64,000 nucleotides of DNA from Xanthobacter autotrophicus (lineage in GTDB: Bacteria > Pseudomonadota > Alphaproteobacteria > Rhizobiales > Xanthobacteraceae): the NCBI RefSeq assembly GCF_005871085.1, contig NZ_VAUP01000022.1, forward strand, positions 186,001 through 250,000, given 5' to 3'. Position 1 is the stretch's first letter, and each line of letters opens with the position of its first letter. The notes beneath the pieces were generated by a model. It ran no database searches. It was not told the origin of the DNA and was given only the letters and a program-made list of their open reading frames with translations. Positions 17,325 through 26,133 of the stretch are shown here, piece by piece. The position numbers and the translations under genes were made by a program.

Positions 17325-17384
17325 ACCGGATAGCCGCCCAACACAAAACCGCCCGCGCCGAACAGGTGCGAGCGGTCATCCGGT
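17325..17384 (+). terminator. Nested hairpin structure downstream of prmA
   Basis: An outer stem ACCGGAT (17325-17331) / ATCCGGT (17378-17384) encloses an inner 12-bp stem (17348-17359 with 17365-17376, two G-U pairs, loop GAACA). No T-run follows, so it may be a processed 3' structure rather than an intrinsic terminator. Confidence 0.45.
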
Positions 17385-17554
17385 ATCGGTGACATAGCGT
17401 GAAGGTGGTCGATGGCTGAGGTCCAAACCCCGACGGAGGACCAAGCCCTGATTACGACATCTGACGCCCGGATTGCATTGCAATCAAGCAGCAGAGCCAT
17501 CGGCCAGTTTCAGGGACACCGATGCAATCCCGTTGCCGATCCTGTCGCAGCGTC

Positions 17555-17728
17555 TCAGGCGACGGGATCGCGCCCGTGGATCTCGACGTAGCGCGCATAC
17601 TCACGCTCGGCCTGCTCCAGGCGCGCCGCGACAACGGCCTCAAGAAAGCGGGCGAAGAAACCCTTCTTGGCAGAAGAGTCGGTCTTGGAGGTGCGGACAA
17701 TCTTGTCGGTATAGGTGACGGCGCTCAT
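17555..17728 (-). CDS. Small conserved-looking protein (57 aa)
   Basis: The protein is 57 residues, soluble and charged, starting MSAVTYTDKIVRTSKT, with a helical Ala/Glu/Arg-rich second half (FARFLEAVVAARLEQAEREYARYVE). The ATG at 17728 is preceded by GCAGGAGGCCTCT, a strong ribosome site, and the frame is otherwise open only through an unlikely leader. I cannot assign a function. It lies alone between prmA and a thioesterase gene. Confidence 0.7.
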   Translation of the reverse strand: MSAVTYTDKIVRTSKTDSSAKKGFFARFLEAVVAARLEQAEREYARYVEIHGRDPVA

Positions 17729-17941
17729 AGAGGCCTCCTGCAAATGGGCTCTGTTGCCCTTTTGCAGTGCAATATATCCCTCAATGCAGAGCACCAGAAC
17801 GCATCAACCAGCATGCCTGCCCTGCGCCAAGCGCAAGGAAACTGATTTGCCTGAGAAGGCGACCGCCGAGACTGCCGGTGCCCGCCGGAACTCAATCCGG
17901 GACGCCTGAACCCGGCCCGCCGAGCGGGCCAGATGCCGGCC

Positions 17942-18451
17942 TCAGTAGCGTGCCGGCATGGTCACCTGGCGGCCGAGACCCTCGGGCGGCGGCAGGGCGG
18001 CATGGGCGGCGCGCATGGTGGCGATGCGCTCCAGCACGTCGTCGGGGAAGGGCGCCACGTGGCGGGTGCGCAAGTCCACGTGCAGCACCATCTGCTCCGT
18101 CGTGGCTGCGACCCAGCCTTCCGAGGCATGATGCAGCGTCTGGAACAGGTGCAGGCGCTTCTCGTCATAATCCACGAGGCGCAACGTGACGCGCACGGGA
18201 GAATGGGGCGCTAGTTCCTTCAGGTAGCGGATGTGGCTTTCGGCGGTGAAGAAGGAGGCGCCGCGCTTCGCCGCATAGTTCGGTCCGAGACCCAGAAGGC
18301 AAAGCGCCTCATCCACGGCCCGGTCGAAAATGAGGGTGTAATAGGCCACATTCAGATGACCGTTATAATCGATCCACTCCCCCTCCACCTTCATGGCGGA
18401 AGACACGAACGGAGCGAAAAACACGGGTTCAAAGTCGATCCGGTCAAGCAT
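17942..18451 (-). CDS. Hot-dog-fold acyl-CoA thioesterase
   Basis: A 169-residue single hot-dog domain. The active-site region WIDYNGHLNVAYYTLIFDRA matches the D-x-x-G-H-(L/V)-N-x-x-x-Y pattern of 4HBT-type thioesterases, with Asp and His in place. TLRLVDYDEKRLHLFQTLHH follows as the second strand pair. The subfamily resembles thioesterases linked to carnitine or betainyl-CoA metabolism, but no such genes are adjacent here, so the substrate is open. It is divergent from the FAD oxidase gene, with a 214-base shared upstream region. Confidence 0.82.
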   Translation of the reverse strand: MLDRIDFEPVFFAPFVSSAMKVEGEWIDYNGHLNVAYYTLIFDRAVDEALCLLGLGPNYAAKRGASFFTAESHIRYLKELAPHSPVRVTLRLVDYDEKRLHLFQTLHHASEGWVAATTEQMVLHVDLRTRHVAPFPDDVLERIATMRAAHAALPPPEGLGRQVTMPARY

Positions 18452-18665
18452 GGCCGCCTCGCTTCATCTGCATTAATGTGCCGCTGATGAACACACTGTG
18501 ACGCGAGAAAAGGCATTCGTCACGCCCCAAAACGGCGCGAAAACCGAATCATAAAAGTCACTGTCAAGTTCAATGTGGCTCAGAACGAGCCGTTTCTGGG
18601 GATGACTCCAAGGCCCCTATCCGCCCCCTGGGCGGCCGGCGCAAGGCAAAGTTAAGGAATCGTAA

Positions 18666-20078
18666 ATGGTTGTTGCAGCCGCGAAATCCGAACTGACGCT
18701 TCTCGAGCGAAGCTTTGCCGTCGTCGAACGGCTCAAGGCCGAGCTTGATCACAAAGTCGTGACAGGCTTCGCCGTCCGGGAACAACACGCCAACGTTACC
18801 ACCTACCTGCCCAACGAGCCGGCAGATGCGGTGGTTTTCGCTGAATGCACAGAGGATGTGCAGGCTGTGGTCCGCGCCTGCGCGGATTACGAGGTACCTG
18901 TGATCCCGTGGGGGGCGGGTACCTCGCTGGAAGGCCATGTGAACGCGCCCTTCGGTGGCATCTGCGTGGACCTCTCGCGCATGAACCGTATCATCGCCGT
19001 GAACACGGCTGACCTCGACTGCGTGGTCGAGCCCGGTGTCACCCGCAAGCGGCTGAACGAGGAGTTGCGCGACCAGGGTCTGTTCTTCCCCATCGATCCG
19101 GGTGCCGACGCCTCCATCGGCGGCATGGCCTCCACCCGCTGCTCCGGCACCAATGCGGTGCGCTACGGCACCATGAAGGACAACGTGCTTTCCCTGAAGG
19201 TGGTGACCCCCACCGGCGAGGTCATCACCACCGCCACGCGCGCCCGCAAGTCTTCCGCCGGCTACGACCTCACCCGCCTCTACGTCGGCGCCGAGGGCAC
19301 GCTAGGCATCATTGTCGAGATCACGCTGCGCCTGTTCGGCATTCCGGAGGCGGTCTCCGCCGCCGTCTGCCCCTTTCCCAGCGTGGAGGCGGCCTGCAAC
19401 ACCGTCATCGCCACCATCCAGAGCGGCATTCCGGTGGCCCGCATCGAGCTTCTGGACGAGGTGCAGGTGAAGGCCTCCAACGCCTACGCCAAGCTTGCCC
19501 TCGCCGAGACGCCCACCCTGTTCCTGGAATTCCACGGCACCGAGGCCAGCGTCCACGAGCAGGCCGACCGCTTCGGCGAGCTGGCGGCCGAGTTCGGCGG
19601 CGGCCCTTCGGTGTTCGCGGTGAAGCCGGAGGAGCGCTCGAAGCTGTGGCAAGCCCGGCACGACGCCTACTGGTCGGTCCTGCCCCTGCGGCCGGGCGCT
19701 AAGGCGGTGGCCACCGACGTGTGCGTGCCCATCTCGCGGCTGGCGGAATGCGTGATGGAGACCAAGCGTGACATCGAGGAGATGGACCTCATCGCCCCCA
19801 TCGTCGGCCACGTGGGCGACGGCAACTTCCACACCACCTTGATGGTGGACGTGGACGACCCCGAGGATTTCGCCAAGGCCAAGCTTTATATGAAGCGGCT
19901 GGTGGAACGGGCTCTCGCCATGGGCGGCACCTCCACCGGCGAGCACGGCATCGGCCAGGGCAAGATGAAATACATGCTGCCCGAGCACGGCGAGGAGGCG
20001 CTGGAGGTCATGCGCTCCATCAAGCGCGCGATGGATCCTAAAAACATCATGAATCCGGGCAAGATCGTCGCGATCTGA
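18666..20078 (+). CDS. FAD-binding oxidoreductase, GlcD/D-lactate dehydrogenase (cytochrome) type
   Basis: A 470-residue flavoenzyme of the FAD-linked oxidase family. The N-terminal PCMH FAD domain includes VIPWGAGTSLEGH (~78-90) and DPGADASIGGMASTRCSGTNAVRYG. The C-terminal FAD-linked oxidase domain carries IVGHVGDGNFHTTL (~380), GGTSTGEHGIGQGK and the terminal MDPKNIMNPGKI typical of D-2-hydroxy-acid dehydrogenases such as Dld and GlcD. No glcE or glcF gene follows, which favours a single-subunit D-lactate dehydrogenase feeding electrons to cytochrome c or quinone. Substrate remains inference. Confidence 0.88.
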   Translation: MVVAAAKSELTLLERSFAVVERLKAELDHKVVTGFAVREQHANVTTYLPNEPADAVVFAECTEDVQAVVRACADYEVPVIPWGAGTSLEGHVNAPFGGICVDLSRMNRIIAVNTADLDCVVEPGVTRKRLNEELRDQGLFFPIDPGADASIGGMASTRCSGTNAVRYGTMKDNVLSLKVVTPTGEVITTATRARKSSAGYDLTRLYVGAEGTLGIIVEITLRLFGIPEAVSAAVCPFPSVEAACNTVIATIQSGIPVARIELLDEVQVKASNAYAKLALAETPTLFLEFHGTEASVHEQADRFGELAAEFGGGPSVFAVKPEERSKLWQARHDAYWSVLPLRPGAKAVATDVCVPISRLAECVMETKRDIEEMDLIAPIVGHVGDGNFHTTLMVDVDDPEDFAKAKLYMKRLVERALAMGGTSTGEHGIGQGKMKYMLPEHGEEALEVMRSIKRAMDPKNIMNPGKIVAI

Positions 20079-20083
20079 TCGCA

Positions 20084-20126
20084 TTCCCTGCGCATAGGGA
20101 ACAGGTTCCCCATATGAGGGGAACCT
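20084..20126. other. Two tandem perfect hairpins between the FAD oxidase and asmA genes
   Basis: Hairpin 1: TTCCCT (20084-20089) / AGGGAA (20096-20101). Hairpin 2: AGGTTCCCC (20103-20111) / GGGGAACCT (20118-20126) with loop ATATGA. They occupy almost the whole 63-base gap and end 15 bases before the next start codon. They may terminate or stabilise the upstream transcript; only two T's follow. Confidence 0.55.
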
Positions 20127-20141
20127 TTGGGGGAGACACGC

Positions 20142-23100
20142 GTGCAGGGCATACTGATCAGTCTCGCCACGGCGGTGATCCTGGCCATCGGCGGGGCCTT
20201 CGCAGCCCCGTTCGTGGTGGACTGGAACGCCTGGCGCGGGACGTTCGAGACGCAGATCAGCCAGGCGCTTGGCGTTCCTGTGGTCATCCGCGGGCCCATC
20301 GACGCCGAGATCCTGCCTGCCCCGCGCATCCTGCTGCGCGATGTCACCCTCGGCGACGTGGTCTCCACCGGTGGCACGGTGAAGGCGCTCAGGGCGGAAC
20401 TGTCCCTCGGCGCCCTGCTCCGGGGCGATGTGGAGGCCACCGGCGTCAGCCTCGACCGGCCGCAGATCCGCCTCGTCATCGACAGCGCCGGGCGGCTCGC
20501 CCTGCCCACCGGCGCCCAGCGCCCCGCCGCCCTCTCCATCGCCCGATTCGAGGTGAAGGACGGCACCCTAGACATCCTCGATCGCGCCTCCGACCATACC
20601 CAGACATTACAAGGCCTCAACCTGAAGGGCGAGGCGCGCTCTCTGTCCGGCCCCTTCCGGCTCGACGGCGAGGGCGAGGCCCAGGGTGCGCGCTTCGCCA
20701 TCCGCTCCACCCTCGGCAAGATCGGCGATGACGGCACAGGCCGCCTTCGCCTGGTGCTTGACGGCCGCAACCGCCCCTATGCCCTCGACCTTGACGGCGG
20801 CCTCGCCTTCGCTGGCGCAAAGCCGCGATTCGAGGGCCGGGCCACCCTCTCGCGCCACGGCGGCGAGGGGCTGGAGGCCTGGCAGCTCTCCGGCACGCTG
20901 AAGGCCAGCCCCGACGCCGTGCTCGCCGACAGCCTGGACCTCGCTTTGGGCGGAGCGCAGACACCGGCCCAGCTCTCCGGCTCCGCCCGCCTCGCGCTCG
21001 GACGGGCGGTGGGGCTCGATGCCGTGCTCAACGCCCGCAGCCTCGACCTCGATGCCCTGCGCGCCGCCACCGACGGCGTGCCGAACGCCACCCGCGACAA
21101 GGCTCCGACGGACCCGAACCCCGCCGCCGCCTTGGCGCGCTTTCTCTCCGGCATCGCCGCGCTGCCGGCGCCCGACATCGCTTCCCGCGTCGGCCTCTCG
21201 GTGGAGCAGTTGATGCTCGGCGGCACGCTGGTGCGCGACGTGCGCGCCGATATTTCCGGCTCCGCCGCCGGCTGGCGGGTGGACAATGCCGAGGCGCAAC
21301 TGCCTGGCAAGGCCGCACTGCGCATCTCCGGCATGCCCACGAGCGGGCCCGGTGGTGGCGGCTTCAACGGCACCGTGACCTTCTCGGCGGATGACCCTGC
21401 CATCTTCCTGCGCTGGGCTGCGCCCACCGCGCCGCGTGACTATGTTGCGGCGGCCAAAGGGCCGGTGCGCATCTCCGGCAAGGTCAATGCCGGGCCGACC
21501 CGAATCGCCGTGGACAGGCTCGACGCCACCTTCGCAGCGAGCCGGGTGCGCGGCTCGGCGGTGGCGGCGTTCGATGCCGGCGCGCCGCCCAAGCTCAACC
21601 TCAAGCTGTCCCTCGACGGCTTCGACCTCGACCCGCTGGTGGCCGCGCTCCAGACCGCAGCGGCGGCCGTGGGCGGTGGCGCCGACGGCACACTGGCGCT
21701 CGACGGGCGCAACCTGATGCTCTCCGGCCTTCCCCTGCGCGGCCTCACCCTTGATGCGGCGGCCACCGGCGGCAACTGGCGGCTCTCGCGCATCGTCATG
21801 GACGACCTCGCCGGCATCCGCCTCGAAGGCGCGGGACGCATGGAGAATTTCTCCACCACCCCGCGCGGCGAGTTCAACTTCGCCCTCTCCGGCGCCAAGG
21901 CCGACGGGCTTGTCCCCCTTGCCCGCCTCGTGGCTGGCGAGCAGACGGCGCAGGTGCTCGCCACCCTCCAGCCCATCGCCGCCCCGGTGAAGCTTGCCAG
22001 CACCGTGGTGTGGGGCGAGGCCGGCGGCCGCAACATCACGGTGACTGGCACGTTGGGGCAGATCTCCGGCGACGTCACCTTCGCCCGCAACAATGCCGGC
22101 GTGCCCCTGCGCATCGCGCTCAAGGCCGATGCGGCGGACGGCGCGCGGGCGCTCGCGGCCTTCGGCGTGGAGGGCCTCGCCCCGCGCCTCGGCCCGGCCC
22201 GCGCGGAACTCTCCGTCTCCCCCCTCACCCAGGACGAGGCCCAGGTGCGCGGCCGCCTCACCCTTGCCGACATGACCGCCCAGGCGGAAGGCACCGCGCG
22301 CCTTTCCGGCGGCGCCATGGAGCCGAGCCTCGCGGTGCGCCTCGACGGCGGCGACCTCGGCCGCGTACTGCCCCAGGCCTCGGCAGCGGTGGAGGGGCCG
22401 GTGCCCTCGGCCCTCGCCTTCACGCTTGCCCGCACCGGCGGCATCTGGCGACTTGATGGCATCAGCGGTTCGCTGGCCGCCGCGCCGGTTTCGGGAAACA
22501 TGGAGTTCGAGCCCGGCCCGGTGCCGCGCATCGGCGGCAAGCTGGCGTTTGAAAGCCTGTCCCTGCCGCGCATCCTCGGCATGTTCGCCGCCCGCACCGG
22601 CGCCGATCCGGCCGGCATCCCGGCCATCTGGAACACAGCGCGCCTGCAGCCGGCGGCGATCTCGGGTTATGCCCTCAATCTGGAACTGACCGCCGGCCGC
22701 CTCGCGGTGCTCGGACCCTATGTTCTCGGCAACGGGCGCCTCGTGCTCGGAAGCGACGGCGCCGACCTCGACGTGCGCGACATGTCCGGCAGCCTGGGCG
22801 GCGGACGCACGGCGGCCAGCCTGCGCCTGCGCCGGCAGGGCGACGGCGTGCAGGCGGATGGTCGCCTGGTGCTGGAGCAGGTGGATGCAGCGGCGCTGCT
22901 GGCGCCCACCGGAGCGCGCACCGCACCCCGGGGCAAGGTCAACCTTCTGGTGGACCTTGGCGGGTCCGGCCGCAGCGTGCTGGCCGTGGTGCAGAACCTC
23001 TCCGGCCAGGGCACGCTGGGCGTGCGCGACTTCGTCATTGATGGCGCCAGCCCGGCCGGCCTCGATCAGGCGCTGGCGGAAGCCGTCGGCCTCTCGCCGC

Positions 23101-24161
23101 CGCCCGACGAGCGGCGCGCGGCGCAGATGCTCGACCGCACCCTCGCCAAGGGACCGCTGCGCATCGGCTTCGTCGAGACCACGCTGGGCGTGGTGAACGG
23201 TGTCGCCCGCCTCTCCCCGGCCCGCACCGCCGCCGACGGCGTGCGTGTTGGCTTCAATGGCAGTTTCGATCTCGCCCGCCTCACCCTGGACACCACGGTG
23301 GATCTGGAGGCGCCGGAAAGCGCGGGCGGCGCGCCGGGCGGCAGCATCGTCTGGCGCGGCCCGGTGACGGGTCCCGAGCGGCGGGTGAGCGCCGCGGCGC
23401 TCACCAGCGTCATCGCCATGCGCGCCATCGAGCGGGAGACGCGCCGCCTGGAGGAGCGCCAGGGCCGCACCGGGCCAGAGGCCCCCGCCGGCACCGTGGC
23501 TCCCGTTGCGCCCCCGGTTGCGCCCCCGTTGGCCCAGCCAGTAGCGGCGCCGGCACCGATCCCCGCGCCTGCCGCCATTGCCCCGGTCGCACCACCGGTG
23601 CAGCCGCAGCCTGTTCAGGCCCAACCCGCGCCGGCTCCCGCCGCCGCGAAACCCGCTGCACCGGCCCAGACAAGCGCCCCGCCGCCGACTCCGCGACCGG
23701 CAGCACCGGCCCCCATCGCAACGGCGCCCGCAGCCCTTGCGCAGCCGGCGACTTCTGCTGCGCCGGCGCAGCAAGCCGTGCCAGCGGTACCCGCCCAGAC
23801 GGCCACGCCCCAGGCCGCACCGATGCCCCAGCCGGCACCATTTCCGCAGGCCATCGAGCGGCGCGAGGCGCCGCCGGCCGGCTTCGGCGCACCCACAGCA
23901 TCGGGCGCCGCCGGCACTGCGACGCCAGCCGAATCTCAGGCTCAATCAAGCCCGTCGCGGCCCGAGGCCCGCGCCACGCCGGAAACCGCCGCCGAGCGCC
24001 ACACGCCCGTCGTGCGCCAACCCACGCCGCGCCGGACCGAGCGTGCTCAGCCCGAGCCGGCGCCGCGCGTGTTCACCCCGCTGCCGCCGGAGACCACCCT
24101 GCCGCCCACCCGCGGCTTCGGCGACCTGCCGCGCCCGCCGGGCCTCGTGGGGGCGCAGTAG
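20142..24161 (+). CDS. AsmA-family inner-membrane-anchored protein
   Basis: A 1339-residue protein. One N-terminal hydrophobic helix (residues ~3-25) anchors it to the inner membrane. The remainder is a long beta-rich periplasmic body whose start (FVVDWNAWRGTFETQISQALGVPVVIRGPIDAEILPAPRILLRDV) is typical of AsmA proteins. The AsmA C-terminal region (FNGSFDLARLTLDTTV) lies near residue 1050. A ~230-residue tail rich in Pro, Ala and Gln closes it. The GTG at 20142 has GGGGGAG upstream; an in-frame TTG lies five codons earlier. The family is thought to help lipid transport and envelope biogenesis, TamB-like. It is monocistronic by appearance. Confidence 0.88.
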   Translation: MQGILISLATAVILAIGGAFAAPFVVDWNAWRGTFETQISQALGVPVVIRGPIDAEILPAPRILLRDVTLGDVVSTGGTVKALRAELSLGALLRGDVEATGVSLDRPQIRLVIDSAGRLALPTGAQRPAALSIARFEVKDGTLDILDRASDHTQTLQGLNLKGEARSLSGPFRLDGEGEAQGARFAIRSTLGKIGDDGTGRLRLVLDGRNRPYALDLDGGLAFAGAKPRFEGRATLSRHGGEGLEAWQLSGTLKASPDAVLADSLDLALGGAQTPAQLSGSARLALGRAVGLDAVLNARSLDLDALRAATDGVPNATRDKAPTDPNPAAALARFLSGIAALPAPDIASRVGLSVEQLMLGGTLVRDVRADISGSAAGWRVDNAEAQLPGKAALRISGMPTSGPGGGGFNGTVTFSADDPAIFLRWAAPTAPRDYVAAAKGPVRISGKVNAGPTRIAVDRLDATFAASRVRGSAVAAFDAGAPPKLNLKLSLDGFDLDPLVAALQTAAAAVGGGADGTLALDGRNLMLSGLPLRGLTLDAAATGGNWRLSRIVMDDLAGIRLEGAGRMENFSTTPRGEFNFALSGAKADGLVPLARLVAGEQTAQVLATLQPIAAPVKLASTVVWGEAGGRNITVTGTLGQISGDVTFARNNAGVPLRIALKADAADGARALAAFGVEGLAPRLGPARAELSVSPLTQDEAQVRGRLTLADMTAQAEGTARLSGGAMEPSLAVRLDGGDLGRVLPQASAAVEGPVPSALAFTLARTGGIWRLDGISGSLAAAPVSGNMEFEPGPVPRIGGKLAFESLSLPRILGMFAARTGADPAGIPAIWNTARLQPAAISGYALNLELTAGRLAVLGPYVLGNGRLVLGSDGADLDVRDMSGSLGGGRTAASLRLRRQGDGVQADGRLVLEQVDAAALLAPTGARTAPRGKVNLLVDLGGSGRSVLAVVQNLSGQGTLGVRDFVIDGASPAGLDQALAEAVGLSPPPDERRAAQMLDRTLAKGPLRIGFVETTLGVVNGVARLSPARTAADGVRVGFNGSFDLARLTLDTTVDLEAPESAGGAPGGSIVWRGPVTGPERRVSAAALTSVIAMRAIERETRRLEERQGRTGPEAPAGTVAPVAPPVAPPLAQPVAAPAPIPAPAAIAPVAPPVQPQPVQAQPAPAPAAAKPAAPAQTSAPPPTPRPAAPAPIATAPAALAQPATSAAPAQQAVPAVPAQTATPQAAPMPQPAPFPQAIERREAPPAGFGAPTASGAAGTATPAESQAQSSPSRPEARATPETAAERHTPVVRQPTPRRTERAQPEPAPRVFTPLPPETTLPPTRGFGDLPRPPGLVGAQ

Positions 24162-24178
24162 ACGCGCCGGCAGTCGAG

Positions 24179-24230
24179 AGGCTTGGCCCGATAAGGCTTG
24201 GCCCGATAAGGCTTGGCCCGATAAGGCTGG
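24179..24230. repeat. 15-bp tandem repeat (three copies plus a partial)
   Basis: The unit AGGCTTGGCCCGATA occurs three times perfectly head to tail (24179, 24194, 24209), and a partial fourth copy runs into a hairpin. It sits 17 bases after the asmA stop, in non-coding DNA. Perfect identity of units suggests recent slippage expansion. Confidence 0.9.
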
Positions 24231-24265
24231 CCGGAGGCGTCCGAACGCCGCCGGCCAAGCCCGGA
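24227..24265. terminator. Hairpin between convergent asmA and folA genes
   Basis: TGGCCGGAGGCGT pairs with ACGCCGCCGGCCA around a CCGA loop, with one G-A mismatch. There is no T-run on either side. Its place between two convergent genes suggests a shared transcription-ending structure. Confidence 0.45.
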
Positions 24266-24301
24266 CATTCCTTCAGTGTCGGTTGAAAACGAAGGCCGGC
24301 T

Positions 24302-24838
24302 TCAGGCGCCGGCGCGCACCAGCGTCACGACGGTGAAGGCGGCTTCGTCCTTCTCGCCCTGGATCGGGCCCTCCCGCTCGATCTCGCGCCATTCGGCCTG
24401 ATTGAACGCAGGGAAGAAGACATCGCCCTCCGGCGCCGCATGCACGTGCGTGAGATGCAGCGTACGGGCCAGGGGCAGCGTGTCATGGAACAGGCGAGCG
24501 CCGCCGATGACCATGATCTCGTCCGCGCCCATGGCGTCCGCCGCCTCATCGGCAAGGCGCAGCCCGTCCTCCAGGCTCCCCCCCTTCAGCACCCCTTCCG
24601 GCACCGTGAAGGCGGGATCGGTGCTGACCACCACGGAGGTCCGCCCCGGCAGCGGACGGCCGATGGATTCATAGGTCCGCCTGCCCATCAGCAGCGGCTT
24701 GCCCCAGGTGAGCGCGCGGAAGCGCTTGAGGTCCGAGGGCAGGCGCCAGGGCAGGCCGCCGTCGGCACCGATCACCCCATTCTGCGACACCGCGACCACG
24801 AGGGCGAGAGGATGGCGTTGCGCGTGGCGAGGTGTCAT
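24302..24838 (-). CDS. folA: Dihydrofolate reductase FolA
   Basis: A 178-residue enzyme reducing dihydrofolate to tetrahydrofolate with NADPH. Visible family segments are LVVAVSQNGVIGADGGLPWRLPSDLKRFRALTWGKPLLMGRRTYESIGRPLPGR and EIMVIGGARLF, the pterin and NADPH-binding loops. The catalytic acidic residue in the LPSDLKRF helix is Asp, as in E. coli. It lies 13 bases downstream of the FAD oxidoreductase gene on the same strand. thyA, its frequent partner in relatives, is not in this window. Convergent with asmA. Confidence 0.93.
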   Translation of the reverse strand: MTPRHAQRHPLALVVAVSQNGVIGADGGLPWRLPSDLKRFRALTWGKPLLMGRRTYESIGRPLPGRTSVVVSTDPAFTVPEGVLKGGSLEDGLRLADEAADAMGADEIMVIGGARLFHDTLPLARTLHLTHVHAAPEGDVFFPAFNQAEWREIEREGPIQGEKDEAAFTVVTLVRAGA

Positions 24839-24851
24839 GGGGCGATCTCCA

Positions 24852-26111
24852 TCATCGGGCGCTTTTCAGGGCGGCGAGGGCCGCGTCGGCGGCGGCAAGG
24901 CCGCTGAAGTGGGCACCGTGGCAGGTAGAGAAGGCCTCCCGCCCCAAAGCCTCCCCCGCAAAGAAGATCCGCTCGTCCAAAGGCTCATGCAGCCGTGCGC
25001 GCAGGGCGGCGTGGCCCGGCAAGGCGCAGGAATAGGCCCCGCCGATATAGGGCATCTCGGCCCAGCGGGTAACAAGGCTGCGCTTCACCCTGGTCTTGAG
25101 GCCCGCGCCGAAGGCCGCGCCCAGCACATCAAGCGCGAAGCCGACCAGCGCCCCCTCCCCCTCCGCCGCGATGGCGTGCGCCTCGGGTCCCGCCACATGG
25201 ACCAACGCCGCCGGCGCCCCGCCGGGCTTGAGCAGGGCAGAGGCACCGGCGCGGGCGGGATGGACGAGGTCGATGGCGTCGAGGGCGGTGCGCTCGGGCA
25301 TGCCGAACACGTCCTCATCGAACAGCAGCGCCACCTTCTCGGCAAAGCCCAGCGGCAGCGCCGCGAACGCCTCGGCAAAGTGGACCGGCAGCGCGGGCGC
25401 AAACGCCAGGCGACCGGAGGCGATCACCGCCGTGGAGACCGTCACGATCACCTTGCGGCAAGTAAGAACGCCCTGCGCTGTCTCCAGTTTCAGCCGCGTG
25501 CCCGACCGGTCGATCCGCGACACCGGACAGTCGAGCGTGACCGGCAGCACGCCCGCCGCCGCCAACACCAAGGCGCCATAGCCGTCGAGCACCGGCCAAT
25601 TGTCGTCGGTGTCGTGATAGTAAGCATAATCCACGCAGGATACGGCGTCCGGCCCCGCCGCCGACATCAGCGCCAGCCAATGTCGCGCCAGCGGCCCGAA
25701 CCGCCCCGGCGGCCCCACAGCCTCGGAAGCCGCAATGTCCCGCCCCGCGCGCCCGGTAGCAATGATGGCCTCGAACACCTGATCCATCTCGGCGTCCGCC
25801 TGCGCCTTTTCTTCGGGTGTGGCGAAGCGGGTGCCGAGATGCAGCCGTCGCGCGCTGGGCGTGTTCCGGCCCACCTTGAAGGCGAGCCGGTCGGCGAGGG
25901 CAGTGAAGGGATTTTCCCGCGCGTCGTGGAGCCAGTGGCAACCGAGATCGAACGGCACGCCGAGGGTCGTGGTGTCAGTGGCCGCGCGCCCGCCGGGGAT
26001 GGACGCGGCCTCGATGATACGGAAAGGGAGGCCGGCCTGACGCAGGCGCGTTCCGGCGGCGAGGCCGGCAGCTCCGGCGCCGATCACCACCACATCAGTA
26101 TCGGCGGTCAC
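24852..26111 (-). CDS. FAD-dependent amine-oxidase-like oxidoreductase
   Basis: A 419-residue flavoprotein. The N-terminus is the dinucleotide-binding motif DVVVIGAGAAGLAAGTRLRQAG ending in IIEA, followed by GGRAAT, the second FAD motif of the flavin amine oxidase superfamily. The C-terminus carries RIFFAGEALGREAFSTCHGAHFSG, which closes the FAD site. I chose the GTG at 26111 because no ATG exists in frame before the dinucleotide motif, and an earlier start would overlap sspB. Substrate unknown. It is placed between sspB and folA in a tight leftward run. Confidence 0.82.
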   Translation of the reverse strand: MTADTDVVVIGAGAAGLAAGTRLRQAGLPFRIIEAASIPGGRAATDTTTLGVPFDLGCHWLHDARENPFTALADRLAFKVGRNTPSARRLHLGTRFATPEEKAQADAEMDQVFEAIIATGRAGRDIAASEAVGPPGRFGPLARHWLALMSAAGPDAVSCVDYAYYHDTDDNWPVLDGYGALVLAAAGVLPVTLDCPVSRIDRSGTRLKLETAQGVLTCRKVIVTVSTAVIASGRLAFAPALPVHFAEAFAALPLGFAEKVALLFDEDVFGMPERTALDAIDLVHPARAGASALLKPGGAPAALVHVAGPEAHAIAAEGEGALVGFALDVLGAAFGAGLKTRVKRSLVTRWAEMPYIGGAYSCALPGHAALRARLHEPLDERIFFAGEALGREAFSTCHGAHFSGLAAADAALAALKSAR

Positions 26112-26133
26112 CAATGCGGTCCCGAAGGGCCAG

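Noticed and set aside
20607-23945. A 1112-codon open frame antisense to asmA.
   Set aside because: Shadow frame: low-complexity Arg/Gly/His composition and no family motifs.
24179-24230. Tandem repeats considered as a CRISPR array.
   Set aside because: The units are contiguous with no spacers and no cas genes are present.
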